A DNA stretch of 64,000 nt from Burkholderiales bacterium (GCA_016790635.1 JAEUOR010000008.1:1-64000); one strand, 5' to 3'; positions 47,086-56,715 are shown, numbered from the stretch's first letter. Notes: generated from the letters alone by a model not told the origin. Program-made: numbers and translations.

Positions 47086-47793
47086 TTGGCAAGAAGGAGC
47101 GGCGGGACATGGGGTCTGCCGACGACACCAAACCAGAGTGGCAGCGGGTTTGACCCGGGCGGGAAGAGGTGCGCATTGCTCAGTGGGTCGGTTGCGAGAA
47201 TCCTGGCTGCGCGCGCTGTCGCGCGCAGGTACCGCAAGGGAACGGTGCTGGTCCAGAAAGGTGACCACGGGGACCTGCTGCACCTGATCTCGGCTGGGCG
47301 CGTCAGGATATTCCCAGCCGATGCCGATGGACATGAAGTTACCTATGCCGTGATATGGTCCTGCGAATACTTTGGCGAAATGTCGCTCGGCGGGGCGCCC
47401 AGCTCAGCTTTGGTGATCACGATTGAAGCAACCGCTTGCGCGGTCCTGAAAGTTGCAGCGGTCAAGCTGGTACTTGCCGAAAGTCCGGAATTCGGCTTGC
47501 ACCTGCTCACCACAGTGATTCGCCGGGCGCGTGAGGCGACCGAAGCCGCGCGCGGGTTGGCGCTCGACGGTGTCTATCGGCGACTCAAGGGAGCTCTCGA
47601 ACGCTCGGCGACAACACCAAGCGATGGCGACAGGCTGGCTGGCGAAAGACTGACCCAGCCCGACATCGCTGCGCGCATCGGCCGCGGCCGGAAAATGGTG
47701 AGTCGATGGCTGAAGGATCTCGAAGCGGGAAGGTATCTGATGCGGAACGCGCGCGGAATAAGCCTCCTCATATCGTTGCCGGAGCGCGGGTGA
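47086..47793 (+). CDS. Second Crp/Fnr-family regulator, phosphate-binding Arg missing
   Basis: A 235-residue homolog of the regulator just upstream. The matching loop reads EYFGEMSLGGAPSSALVI, keeping the Glu98 position but having Ser106 where Arg is expected, so cAMP binding is doubtful. The HTH (LTQPDIAARIGRGRKMVSRWLKDLE) is intact. The start is uncertain: TTG at 47086 gives register-for-register agreement with the first copy, while a TTG at 47176 has a better AAGAGG ribosome-binding site. The 227-bp gap before it holds no gene I can support. Its stop overlaps a GTG start of the next gene. Confidence 0.8.
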   Translation: MARRSGGTWGLPTTPNQSGSGFDPGGKRCALLSGSVARILAARAVARRYRKGTVLVQKGDHGDLLHLISAGRVRIFPADADGHEVTYAVIWSCEYFGEMSLGGAPSSALVITIEATACAVLKVAAVKLVLAESPEFGLHLLTTVIRRAREATEAARGLALDGVYRRLKGALERSATTPSDGDRLAGERLTQPDIAARIGRGRKMVSRWLKDLEAGRYLMRNARGISLLISLPERG

Positions 47794-50700
47794 CTTCCCC
47801 TTCAGACCAACCGCCGCCGGTTCGTCCATCGCCAATGGAAGCGCTAACAGCTAGCGCCGCGCGACGACGTTACCTGACTGTGCTGTTCGCGGACTTGTGC
47901 GATTCGACCCAGATTGGCAACCATATGGAGGCTGAGGCCTATTTCGAAATGCTCCACGCGGTCCGCACCTGCTGCCGCGAAGTGATCGAACGCCATGGCG
48001 GTCAAATTGCGCGCATCCAGGGCGACGGGGTCCTGGCCATTTTCGGCTTTCCCGAGTCCCGCGAGGACGATGGGCGACGCGCCGTCGAAGCGGCGCTGGA
48101 ATTGCACGAGGCCGTCGCCAGCCTGCCTTTCGTGAATCCCGTGCAGACCGGCGCCGGACTGAGGCTGCATAGCGGTGTCCACACCGGGTTGACCCTGGTC
48201 GGCAGCGGCGACATGGAGCGCGGGCGTTTCGACATTCTCGGGGCGGTACCCAACGCCGCCGCGGCAATCGCTTCCGCCGCCGGCGTAAACGAGATCTTCG
48301 TCAGCGCCGCGACACTCGGGCCGGATGCGCATTTTTTTGAAGTGAATCGACAAACGGGGATCCCGATCAGCGGGCTGGTCGACCCCGTGATCGTATCCAA
48401 CGTGATCGGGCGTGCCGGCATTCGGCGTCGATTCGAGGCGCAGATGGCGCGCGGTACGGCACCCTTAATCGGGCGCGAGTCGACGTTGTCGATCCTGCGG
48501 GATGCCTTGCGCGATACCTCCACGAACCGAGCTCGCACCGTGATGATCTCCGGCGAGGCGGGCCTGGGCAAGAGCCGTTTGATCGAGGAAGTGTTGCGCC
48601 CGGAGTCGGTTTCCGGCTTCCGGGTCATGCGTGGATTCTGCGAGAACTACCTCGGCGCAGAGGCCTTGCAGCCGTTCAAGCAAATTTTGCGCGGGCACTT
48701 CGGGATCGGCGGGGATGATCCAAACCCACTCGAGACGGTGTCCCATGACTCCGGGGCGGAAGCGGCGCTGCAGGCGGCGCGCTCTCTGGTCGACCCGCGT
48801 GGGCAGGTCAGCGAGACTGGGGGCGTCCCAACCACGATCCTGCGCGACTTCTTCGATGTCCTTGGCCGCGAGCGGCCGATACTCCTCGTCATCGATGACT
48901 GGCAGTGGGCCGATGAGGCAACCGCCACGGCCTACGAAGCGATTTGCGAATTGTCCCGTCCGTTACTGTTTCTGCTGGCCACGCGTGGCCAACTGGCGGT
49001 TCCGTTCGGCGACGGAGACGTCGTGCCGATCAAGCTGCAACCCTTGGGTGAGACCGACTCGGCACGCATCATCCGCCATCACCTTCCTGGAGCCGATCCG
49101 TTTCTGGTTGAGGAGATTCTCGGCTTAGCCGAAGGCAATCCGCTTTTCATCGAGGAAATTTGCCATTCAGTCGCGGACAATCGATCTGGGCGGCCGCCGG
49201 AGGGCTCCGTCGGCGGTGGTGTCTGGTTGCGTTCGCTGATTGAGACTCGGGTTGCCAACCTGGACTCCGAGCTGCTGGCTTTGGTTGAAGTGGCGGCGGT
49301 GCTCGGCAACGTGTTTTCGGCGGGGTTGTTCGAACGCATTGCAGGCATGTCGAGGGACGACCCGCGACTCAAGGCTTTGGCTCACCAGGATCTGTTGTTC
49401 GCCGGCGAGCAACCCGGAACATTGCGCTTCAAGCATGTGATCGCGAGGGACGTGATCCACGAAACCATCGGCCGCGAGCGGCGCCACGAGCTGCATGGTT
49501 TGGCGGCGCAGGCCCTGATCGTGGAGGAGGCCGATAGCGGGCGCGAAAGCGCCAGCGAACTCCTCGCTTACCATTGCGCCGGCGCCGAGCGCTGGCGCGA
49601 CGCCGCGCTGCATTCCGAGAAGGCGGGCGACAGGGCGATGGCCGCCTTTGCGCTCGATCGTGCCCGCACCCAATACATGGCCGCCTTGCATGCGCTGGAC
49701 CGGACCGAGCCCTTCAACAGCGCAACCGACTTGCAGTGGTGTGGCATCGCGCAAAAGCTTGGCATGGCATGCGTCTTCGATCCCTTGGCGCTGTCCGACG
49801 GCATCGCAACCTTCGAGCGCGGCGCTGTCCTGGCCGAGCGGAGCGGGAGTCTGCAGGACCGCGCACGCTCCGCCTACTGGCTGGGCTACGTCTGTTACGC
49901 GAAGGGGTTGGCGGGGCGGGCGGTGCGTCATTGCGAGCAAGCGCTGACTTTCGCGGGCGCGTGCCGGGACCAGCGACTTGCCGCGCAGGTCACGGCTACC
50001 CTGGGCCAAGCCTTGGCGGCGGCAGCCGAGTACGACCGGGCCCTGCCACTTTTTGAGGACTCGCTTTCCGCCAAGCGCAGCAGCGCGCGACCCGGCAGCA
50101 GCGTGGCGGTCGGTTCGGCCTACACGCTTGCCTGCAAGGGGAGCGTACTGGGCGACCGCGGCGAATTCGTCGCCGCCGAAGCCTGCTTCGCGGAGGCACT
50201 GCAACTGCTGGGGGATTCGCGTCACCAGGTGGTGAGTTCGGTCAACAACTGGATCGCCGCAGTCTACATGTGGCAGGGTCGTTGGCAGGATGCGATCACC
50301 GTCCTTGACCGCTCGATCGGGGTCGCGGAGCATGTGCGCAGCCGGCACCTGCTGGCCATGAGCAATGCGCAGCGCGGCTATTGTCTGTGGATGTCGAAAG
50401 GAGATGTCGCCGGACTGGATGCAATCGCCCAATCGATCGAATGGATAGAAGACCGCCGCGGCGCGTTTCTGAGTTCCCTGCTGTACGGCTGGATGGTCGA
50501 AGGGGCTGTTGCAAGGGGAGATCTCCCCACGGCCCGCCGCCACGGCGCGCGACTGCTCATGCGCGCACGCCAGCGCGAGCACGTCGGCGAACCGATGGGT
50601 TGCCGCGCGCTGGCCCGTGATGCCGCCGCGCGCGGCCAGGGGCAGGTGGCGGAGCGCTACCTGCGGCGCGCCGAGAGTGCGGCACGGCGCCGCAGCTCCG

Positions 50701-50870
50701 CGCATGAGGCAGCGCACAACCTGCTGTGCCGTGCCGAGGTGTACGCTGGCGGCGGCGATATGCCGGCGGCGCGTGCCGGTATGGAAAGCGCGCTCGCGGA
50801 GTACGACCGCATGGAGATGACGTGGTACGCGGCTCGAGCGCGGGAGCTACTGAAAAGGCACTTTCTTTAG
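47790..50870 (+). CDS. Class III cyclase-domain / AAA ATPase / TPR protein
   Basis: A 1026-residue protein from the GTG at 47790 (GTGA overlap with the upstream stop, GGAG nearby); starts at 47706 or 47835 are alternatives. Residues about 25-175 are a class III nucleotidyl cyclase domain with both metal aspartates (FADLCDST and QGDGVLAIFG) and the Asp of RFDILG. The usual Lys before GDG is Arg75 and the transition-state Arg after PNAA is Ala159, so catalysis may be weak or lost. Residues about 225-480 are an AAA/STAND ATPase with Walker A GEAGLGKS. The rest is TPR-like helical repeat. Family relatives are signal-sensing regulators. Confidence 0.88.
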   Translation: MTSPSDQPPPVRPSPMEALTASAARRRYLTVLFADLCDSTQIGNHMEAEAYFEMLHAVRTCCREVIERHGGQIARIQGDGVLAIFGFPESREDDGRRAVEAALELHEAVASLPFVNPVQTGAGLRLHSGVHTGLTLVGSGDMERGRFDILGAVPNAAAAIASAAGVNEIFVSAATLGPDAHFFEVNRQTGIPISGLVDPVIVSNVIGRAGIRRRFEAQMARGTAPLIGRESTLSILRDALRDTSTNRARTVMISGEAGLGKSRLIEEVLRPESVSGFRVMRGFCENYLGAEALQPFKQILRGHFGIGGDDPNPLETVSHDSGAEAALQAARSLVDPRGQVSETGGVPTTILRDFFDVLGRERPILLVIDDWQWADEATATAYEAICELSRPLLFLLATRGQLAVPFGDGDVVPIKLQPLGETDSARIIRHHLPGADPFLVEEILGLAEGNPLFIEEICHSVADNRSGRPPEGSVGGGVWLRSLIETRVANLDSELLALVEVAAVLGNVFSAGLFERIAGMSRDDPRLKALAHQDLLFAGEQPGTLRFKHVIARDVIHETIGRERRHELHGLAAQALIVEEADSGRESASELLAYHCAGAERWRDAALHSEKAGDRAMAAFALDRARTQYMAALHALDRTEPFNSATDLQWCGIAQKLGMACVFDPLALSDGIATFERGAVLAERSGSLQDRARSAYWLGYVCYAKGLAGRAVRHCEQALTFAGACRDQRLAAQVTATLGQALAAAAEYDRALPLFEDSLSAKRSSARPGSSVAVGSAYTLACKGSVLGDRGEFVAAEACFAEALQLLGDSRHQVVSSVNNWIAAVYMWQGRWQDAITVLDRSIGVAEHVRSRHLLAMSNAQRGYCLWMSKGDVAGLDAIAQSIEWIEDRRGAFLSSLLYGWMVEGAVARGDLPTARRHGARLLMRARQREHVGEPMGCRALARDAAARGQGQVAERYLRRAESAARRRSSAHEAAHNLLCRAEVYAGGGDMPAARAGMESALAEYDRMEMTWYAARARELLKRHFL

Positions 50871-51812
50871 TTCCCATCCATAGCGCTGTGCGACGCGCTG
50901 ATATCCAGCGGCGGTCGGGTGCAACTCGTCTTGCCAAAGCATCTTGTACTGGGGCGGATCGATCTTGCTAGTCAGCGCTGGCCGAAGGTCGACAGAAAAC
51001 ATGCCTTTGTATCTTTTTGCCAAATGCGTTTGTAGTGCATGCAGGCGGCCGATTACCAACTGCATAAACTTAAATCGATCATTGAGGGTTGAAAAGCTTG
51101 CCTCAAGGTGCGGTTTTATCCAAGGACCTTTGTCTCCCGCTCCTCTGCCGTCAGGTATCGGATCCGCGTAGCCGTGCATGATTACCGGTATCGCTCGGCC
51201 TTTAAACAAGACCTTCGATGCCTCCAGGACCGCGCCGGCCGCGTACGCGTAACCCTGGCCCAACTTCTTGTCGATCAAATCGCTCGCTTTGTTTTCCACC
51301 AGAGAAAACGAAACCTGTGACGGCACAAGAGACAACAAACCCGCGCCGTCGTCGCCATTGTCGAGGATGTCGTTACCGCCGGCGGAAATCAGTATCGCCT
51401 TGACGCGGACTTTCGTTGCGGGGTCATCGTCAGCTTTCGCGATTTCGCACATTGCATGCAGGAGGGACTCAAGTTGAAAAGGCGGCACGGGCGGCGGTGG
51501 TAGAGCGGGCCAGCCGATGACTTGCCCCAAGGTCTTGCCGCGTTCGGCGGCGCTCCAAACGTGATGGCGTGTGTTCAGGATATCCAGCGCATCCTGGGTC
51601 GACCAGAACGCAAACCAGGAGTCACCAATGGCGAGGATGACCGGGTATTCGCTGAGATTCTTGGTCGGCGGGATCAGGTACTTTCTGAAGACGCTGAGCG
51701 GATCTTTCGCGCCCGCGAGTACCTGCTGATATTGTTTTATCGCCTCTGCGGCCCAATCTTCACCGGCTTTGTACGCTTTGTCAAACTCGGAATTGAGGTC
51801 ATTGAGGCTCAT
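50847..51812 (-). CDS. SGNH/GDSL-type hydrolase
   Basis: A 321-residue hydrolase. Block I is AIGDSWFAFW (Ser65), block III LISAGGNDILDN (Gly146, Asn147), and block V DELHPTAAGYQRVA supplies the Asp and His. This is the SGNH fold of esterases and lipases. There is no signal peptide. Its ATG overlaps the stop of the DyP-P450 gene by 4 bp (ATGA), so the two are translated together. Its 3' end overlaps that of the convergent cyclase gene by 24 bp. Ester or lactone substrates are likely, but none can be named. Confidence 0.85.
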   Translation of the reverse strand: MSLNDLNSEFDKAYKAGEDWAAEAIKQYQQVLAGAKDPLSVFRKYLIPPTKNLSEYPVILAIGDSWFAFWSTQDALDILNTRHHVWSAAERGKTLGQVIGWPALPPPPVPPFQLESLLHAMCEIAKADDDPATKVRVKAILISAGGNDILDNGDDGAGLLSLVPSQVSFSLVENKASDLIDKKLGQGYAYAAGAVLEASKVLFKGRAIPVIMHGYADPIPDGRGAGDKGPWIKPHLEASFSTLNDRFKFMQLVIGRLHALQTHLAKRYKGMFSVDLRPALTSKIDPPQYKMLWQDELHPTAAGYQRVAQRYGWELKKVPFQ

Positions 51813-54800
51813 ACGGCACCATCGAAACTGAATGCGCCGGGTGCCGGATTGGGCCGCATGTTCCCCGGTGCGCGGAGAAAGGCGAACATCATGCCTTGCA
51901 GCAGTCCCATTGCGGCTGCGTAGCCGGGGCAGGCATGCGTCGGGTGCGGGTTGGCTTTGCGATCACCGCCGAACACGGGATAGACATCGGGTTTGCCGCC
52001 ATCATCGTGTTCCAAGCATTGCTGAGTCGCGGACACCAGTGACAGCACGATCATGTCGCCCGGGCGAACCGAAACGTCGCCTATCCGGTCGAACGTGGTT
52101 GCAGTGCGCCAGATCAATTCCGGAGATGGTCGCAATTGCATGGTGCGCTTCAACGTGGGCAGAACACATTTATCCATAAACTTAAGCTGCTTTTCTGCAG
52201 GCGACTCGGTCGAAAGTTCGGCGGCAAGGTTGCGCATTTTCCAGAACGTCCCATCCTTGAGCCATTCGTTGAGAATTAACCGAAAGTTGCCGTCGATGGT
52301 CGGGACGAACCCCATGATGACACCGACAAAAACGCGTGCGACCGTCTCCAGCGGCCAGCTGTTCTTGCGCGCAGCGTCGATGATGGCTCGCGCGAGCGGC
52401 GCGGGCGCGTTGTCCGGTGTCAACGGGTATGACGCCGAACTGCATCCGGGAGGGAAGTAAGGGCGCAGGAAGGCCTCGAACGCCGTGGTCAGGGATTGTC
52501 CATAGCGACGGCCCAGGCGTTCGACATCGCGTGATGGCCAGGGTTGGAAAAAATAGCGCGATGGTGCCGTGAAGTGTCCCGGATAGCGTGGCGGCTTGCC
52601 TTCTTCCCAGGCCCAGGTTTGGCTACCTTCCTTGAAGATTTCCTTGTCTTCAGACAATCCGAACCAATGGCGGCATACTTCTGCGAGGACTCTGTCAGAA
52701 ATCTCGCGTGCTTCGAGGTGAAGCTCCCATTTCTTCCTTTTGAGTTTCCTCGCCAGATCTTCTTCGCCGGCGACAAAGGAGTCGATCCAGCGTTTGGTCT
52801 CGCGGCGCGCAAGATCGAAGGCCTCCAGCGTGGTGAACTTGCTCACCTCCCCGTTGACCTCGCTGGCGATGCGTTCGTACTCGCTGTCCTGTGACTGCCC
52901 ATCCATGCCGAGGTAAATCTCGCCGATCGAACCTTTCATGCGCTCGCGATAACCGCATACCGAGTATCGTTCTCCGGGGGTCGTAAGAACTTGCATGATC
53001 AGGCGTCGGTCCGCGACCAGCACGCCGTAGGGGGTACGCAGCGCTCCGCCATGCGATTCACGTATTGCCGCCCATACCGAGGCGCTGACGAAGTCGTCTT
53101 GCGCTTGTGGGTCTTCGAGGACGCTTTTCCAGGCAAGCAATGCGTGATCGGCGCCCGACTCCGCTTCTATGCGGTTCAATTCGGCGATTCGAGCCGCCCC
53201 CTCCTTGACTGACCAGGCTACCGCCCGGGACTGGGTTTGCCTTTGCGCAACCGCCAGCAGCTCGCGCAACGCAGAGATCGAAGGAGTGAGGGCGTAGAGG
53301 CCCCACTCGAGGCGAACGAGAGGTTGCCAGTCGTCGTCGAGCGGTTCCGCGGGCCCGTCCAGTTCCACACGGACGACCCTGTTTCCGTGCTCGAAGCGAA
53401 ACGTCCGTTTCCCCTCAGGTCCCGCGACGCCAAGGAAGGGATCCGATTGTCCGGAATAACCGCCTGTGCTGTTGCCGCCGGATACCCAGCGCTGAACCAC
53501 TTCGAACTGCTCGGCGATGCTGGCGTTGTAGGCCATGAAGACCAGTCCGCGCTCCTCATCTTCCGTGCCGTTCCTGGCAGGGTCGTAGTCTGGTCCGTAT
53601 GACATGCCGCGCCGCACGAGGTGCGGGAAGCGCGCGACCTGCGGGTCGAAATCGACGCTGTAAGCATCCGGGCGGGGGTTGGCGCGGCGGATGTGGGCGT
53701 GGAGCGGACATCTCAGCCCATGCGGGTCGTGGTCATAGTCGAAGTCGTTGCCGCGATATCTGACTGCAAGCGACTGACCACCCTTCTTGCGTCCCATCAT
53801 CTTCTCTTCGATGAGTTCTGCAGTGACGGTCGTTCGACCCGTATTGTCAGCCGCATCTGAAGCGATCTTCCGAAGCCCTGCCACGTTCTGGCGCAGCTTG
53901 CGAATCACGAGGAACGAGCCGTTCTTCATCCAGCGCAACCGTTCCCGACTCTGCGCGTCCACAGGTTCCGGCGCAGGTTCGGCGGCATTCTGGTGTCCGT
54001 ACAGGAACTCACCCAGGTGCACCTGATTCTGGAACTGCTTCGGCTGTTTGCCGTGGGCATACGGGACGATGGTCGGCTGACTCAGACCATCGGCAAATCC
54101 GAAGTGCTCGCGGACCTTGTTGCCCTTGACGATGCGCCGCATGGTCTGTTCCGCGACGATCCTGACTCCAGGAATGTCGCCGATTCGCAGGCAAAAATCG
54201 TTTCGCTGTTGGTCAAAGTAGACACCACCACGGATCTGCACCAATAGGTGTACGGACGACAACTCCACGCGCTGGTCCTTAGCATCCGCGGGCATGAAGG
54301 CAAGCGGCAAGTGCCAGCGCCGAGGATGATTGTGATGCGTGTCGCCCAGCAGGCTCGCTCGCGCTTCCATTCCTTCCTGAAACTCGATCGGCAACATGCC
54401 CAACTGCGCTTCACTCAGCCCCAGGAGGCGCATGCCATCGAACGTAACGGCGATATTGATGCGGAGTTCGTCCTCCGCTTCTCTCTTGTTCGGGTTCTCG
54501 ATCCTGCCCTGCTTTTCTACCGTGGTGACATTCAGGATTAGGTAATCAAGCAGGGCGGCGCCGCCAGCCGCGTCAGCCAGGCTGATGAGTAGTAGAGATC
54601 CTCTGGTAATACCTTTGTATCCGTCGATGATGCCGCCCTGCACGTCGCGGGCGATGCGACCCGGCTTACCATCGGCCTCAAGGAGGGGATTGATTCTCGG
54701 CAGTGGACGCACAAGGCGTCGCGGCGGTACAACGTCACCATTGAAGCTCCGGCGGTCGTCCTTCAACCATTCGAGCTGACGCGCAAAGCGGACTTCCATT

Positions 54801-55609
54801 CGCTCTTCAAGTTCATCGTTCATGCGCCGGTCGGAGATCAGTTTCAGGAATTCCTTGAGCAGATCGCGCACGGCTCTGTGCAGATACTTGCCATCCTCGC
54901 TATCGGGCAGGTAGAGGTCGGTCAAGCGGTACAGCACCGCGAGTGCCTGCAAGCCCAGGCGGAGGGCTTCCAGGGCGCGCCCGGCGCGGTCCCGCATGTC
55001 CGTGGCGCGCTGCTCCGCAGTCGGGGTTTGCATTCCCGTGACCAGTTGGCCGCGGTTCCTGTAGTCCAGGTTGTTTGCTTCCAGCGTTTTTTCGTCAGCG
55101 CGGCTGATTTCCTCGCTGCGGCGCAGGTACTCGATGTCGTCCACCGTCAGGCGCGGCATGCCGTAGAAGAAATTGGTCTCGGACTGCACGCGATCGATCC
55201 ACGCCGCCCAAGCGTCGTAGGAGTTGTCGACCGCGGTCACGTAGTCGACGGTGTTGCAGAAGATCACATCCAGGAGTGGGCCAACTTTTTCCCATAATGT
55301 GCGCACGTAGGACTGCCAGGAACCGTCGAAGGTGACCGCCAGGAGCACCAGGTCCTGCGGTTCGACCACGACGACGCGGACGGAGTGGATCTTGCCCACC
55401 CGTTCGACAGCATCGGAGAACGGGCGCAGGAGGGCGTATTCATGCGAGGCGGACCGGCCAGCGTTGAGAGCCTTCAACAGGCGCTTGATGCGGGTCTTGT
55501 AGGTGACCGTTTCGAGCGAAGGCACCAGGCCGGGCTTGATCGGCGCGAAGAGCGTGAGGTCGGAAACGCCGCCGAGCGCCTTCGATTTTTGGATGAGCTC
55601 TTTATGCAT
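51809..55609 (-). CDS. DyP-type peroxidase fused to a cytochrome P450-like domain
   Basis: A 1266-residue protein without a signal peptide. Residues 1-310 have no domain I recognise. Residues about 320-800 are a DyP-type heme peroxidase: GFADGLSQP (Asp507), CPLHAHIRRANPR (His639, probable proximal ligand) and HLVRRGMSYG (Arg666). Residues about 850-1266 are P450-like. An I-helix-like VGVIMGFVPTIDG precedes a heme loop THACPGYAAAMG with Cys1227. The K-helix region LKRTMQLRPSPELIWRT lacks the usual ExxR. The heme loop also has an insertion after FGGD. The gene is first in a two-gene unit with the SGNH hydrolase and divergent from LuxR copy 2. I know of no described bacterial family with this layout. 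Confidence 0.8.
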   Translation of the reverse strand: MHKELIQKSKALGGVSDLTLFAPIKPGLVPSLETVTYKTRIKRLLKALNAGRSASHEYALLRPFSDAVERVGKIHSVRVVVVEPQDLVLLAVTFDGSWQSYVRTLWEKVGPLLDVIFCNTVDYVTAVDNSYDAWAAWIDRVQSETNFFYGMPRLTVDDIEYLRRSEEISRADEKTLEANNLDYRNRGQLVTGMQTPTAEQRATDMRDRAGRALEALRLGLQALAVLYRLTDLYLPDSEDGKYLHRAVRDLLKEFLKLISDRRMNDELEERMEVRFARQLEWLKDDRRSFNGDVVPPRRLVRPLPRINPLLEADGKPGRIARDVQGGIIDGYKGITRGSLLLISLADAAGGAALLDYLILNVTTVEKQGRIENPNKREAEDELRINIAVTFDGMRLLGLSEAQLGMLPIEFQEGMEARASLLGDTHHNHPRRWHLPLAFMPADAKDQRVELSSVHLLVQIRGGVYFDQQRNDFCLRIGDIPGVRIVAEQTMRRIVKGNKVREHFGFADGLSQPTIVPYAHGKQPKQFQNQVHLGEFLYGHQNAAEPAPEPVDAQSRERLRWMKNGSFLVIRKLRQNVAGLRKIASDAADNTGRTTVTAELIEEKMMGRKKGGQSLAVRYRGNDFDYDHDPHGLRCPLHAHIRRANPRPDAYSVDFDPQVARFPHLVRRGMSYGPDYDPARNGTEDEERGLVFMAYNASIAEQFEVVQRWVSGGNSTGGYSGQSDPFLGVAGPEGKRTFRFEHGNRVVRVELDGPAEPLDDDWQPLVRLEWGLYALTPSISALRELLAVAQRQTQSRAVAWSVKEGAARIAELNRIEAESGADHALLAWKSVLEDPQAQDDFVSASVWAAIRESHGGALRTPYGVLVADRRLIMQVLTTPGERYSVCGYRERMKGSIGEIYLGMDGQSQDSEYERIASEVNGEVSKFTTLEAFDLARRETKRWIDSFVAGEEDLARKLKRKKWELHLEAREISDRVLAEVCRHWFGLSEDKEIFKEGSQTWAWEEGKPPRYPGHFTAPSRYFFQPWPSRDVERLGRRYGQSLTTAFEAFLRPYFPPGCSSASYPLTPDNAPAPLARAIIDAARKNSWPLETVARVFVGVIMGFVPTIDGNFRLILNEWLKDGTFWKMRNLAAELSTESPAEKQLKFMDKCVLPTLKRTMQLRPSPELIWRTATTFDRIGDVSVRPGDMIVLSLVSATQQCLEHDDGGKPDVYPVFGGDRKANPHPTHACPGYAAAMGLLQGMMFAFLRAPGNMRPNPAPGAFSFDGAV

Positions 55610-55731
55610 GACAACACGGCCTCCCCTTGTTTTCGCGCTCGCGTCCCCCGCGAACCATCGTCGTCACCCACGGCGGTGTGGCGAATCCGGCTTATAGCAC
55701 CGTTTTCCGTGCCGCGAAACGTGAATTTTCC

Positions 55732-55739
55732 ACACGTGT
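55732..55739. promoter_or_regulatory. ACACGTGT palindrome in the P450/LuxR divergent region
   Basis: An 8-bp perfect palindrome in the 205-bp divergent gap between the DyP-P450 gene and LuxR copy 2, in an AT-richer stretch (GAATTTTCC). Short enough to be chance; noted as a candidate half of an operator. Confidence 0.2.
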
Positions 55740-55814
55740 TGCGTGGCCCAATGCATCGTCATTCTCCAGGCAGATCGCTAGCATCCCCATCGCAGACTTT
55801 CTTTTGGGGGCGTC

Positions 55815-56552
55815 ATGTCGAGAGAATTGTTCGAGTGGTCTCAGTCAGGTGGCGGCAACGCGCAGCTGCCCGCGCGCGCGCCTGAGCAGACGGCCGTTAA
55901 GGCGACCGACAGGGTGGGCGATGTGCTGGACCAGTCGGGATCGTTCAGGGAGATGGCGTGCACGAGCGCCGAAATGTTGCTGTCGATTCTCGATGAACTT
56001 TGCTTTGGTATTTTGGTAGTGGGAAAGCAGCGCCACTTGAGTTATGCGAATCGGCTGGGGGCGCAGGAGTTGCGCTGCGGTAACGTCCTGCACTTGGAGC
56101 GGGATCGAGTGGAGGCGACTGACTCCTCCGCGACCGCCGCGCTGCAGCGTGCAATCGACGCCGCATGCCGCGGTCGGCACGGTTGCACGGTTCTGGCCGA
56201 AGGCAAGATGGTCGCCAGCCTGCCGATCCAGGGCGAGCGGGACAACGAAAATCCGCGAGCCTTGCTGATCCTCGATCGCGGTGCGGCGTCGCGATCCCTC
56301 GGTTTTGTCTTTTTTGCGCAGGCGCATGGACTGACCAGCAAGGAGCAGCAGGTGTTGACCGGGCTGGCCGACGGCGCAAGCGTCGAGGAGGTGGCAACGC
56401 GTCTCGATTGTGCGGTCAATACGGCGCGTACGCATGTGCGCAACATACTCGCCAAGACCGCGCAAGCCAACTTGCGACGCCTGACCAGTCGGCTCGGCCG
56501 CCTTCCTGCGTTGTGCCCGCGGGTGCTGGATCGGCAGTCCCAGGGCGCGTGA
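55815..56552 (+). CDS. LuxR-type HTH regulator with PAS-like sensory domain (copy 2)
   Basis: A 245-residue regulator homologous along its length to the protein at 44387. The input domain has SILDELCFGILVVGKQRHLSYANRLGAQELR; the LuxR HTH is GLTSKEQQVLTGLADGASVEEVATRLDCAVNTARTHVRNILAKTA (about 172-216), followed by LRRLTSRLGRLPAL. It lacks the disordered tail of copy 1. GGGGGCGTC precedes the ATG. It is divergent from the DyP-P450 gene and is the best candidate to regulate it. An alpha/beta hydrolase gene follows after 163 bp. Confidence 0.9.
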   Translation: MSRELFEWSQSGGGNAQLPARAPEQTAVKATDRVGDVLDQSGSFREMACTSAEMLLSILDELCFGILVVGKQRHLSYANRLGAQELRCGNVLHLERDRVEATDSSATAALQRAIDAACRGRHGCTVLAEGKMVASLPIQGERDNENPRALLILDRGAASRSLGFVFFAQAHGLTSKEQQVLTGLADGASVEEVATRLDCAVNTARTHVRNILAKTAQANLRRLTSRLGRLPALCPRVLDRQSQGA

Positions 56553-56715
56553 TCGCGCCACTGCCTGTGCGGGGGATATTCTCAGGGGGGTTCTGATTCC
56601 AACCGATGACTCCGTGATCGGGGCGGCGGCCCGATTTTTCCGCACATACCCGACGGAGTAGATTGGCCTTCTCCAGCAGGCGACCGATTACCTTGAACTT
56701 CCCGAGGAGGTAGAC

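Noticed and set aside
46961..47287. 108-codon plus-strand frame before the second Crp gene
   Set aside because: It overlaps the second Crp gene in another frame, is rich in Arg/Gly/Thr without domain signs, and has no neighbour support.
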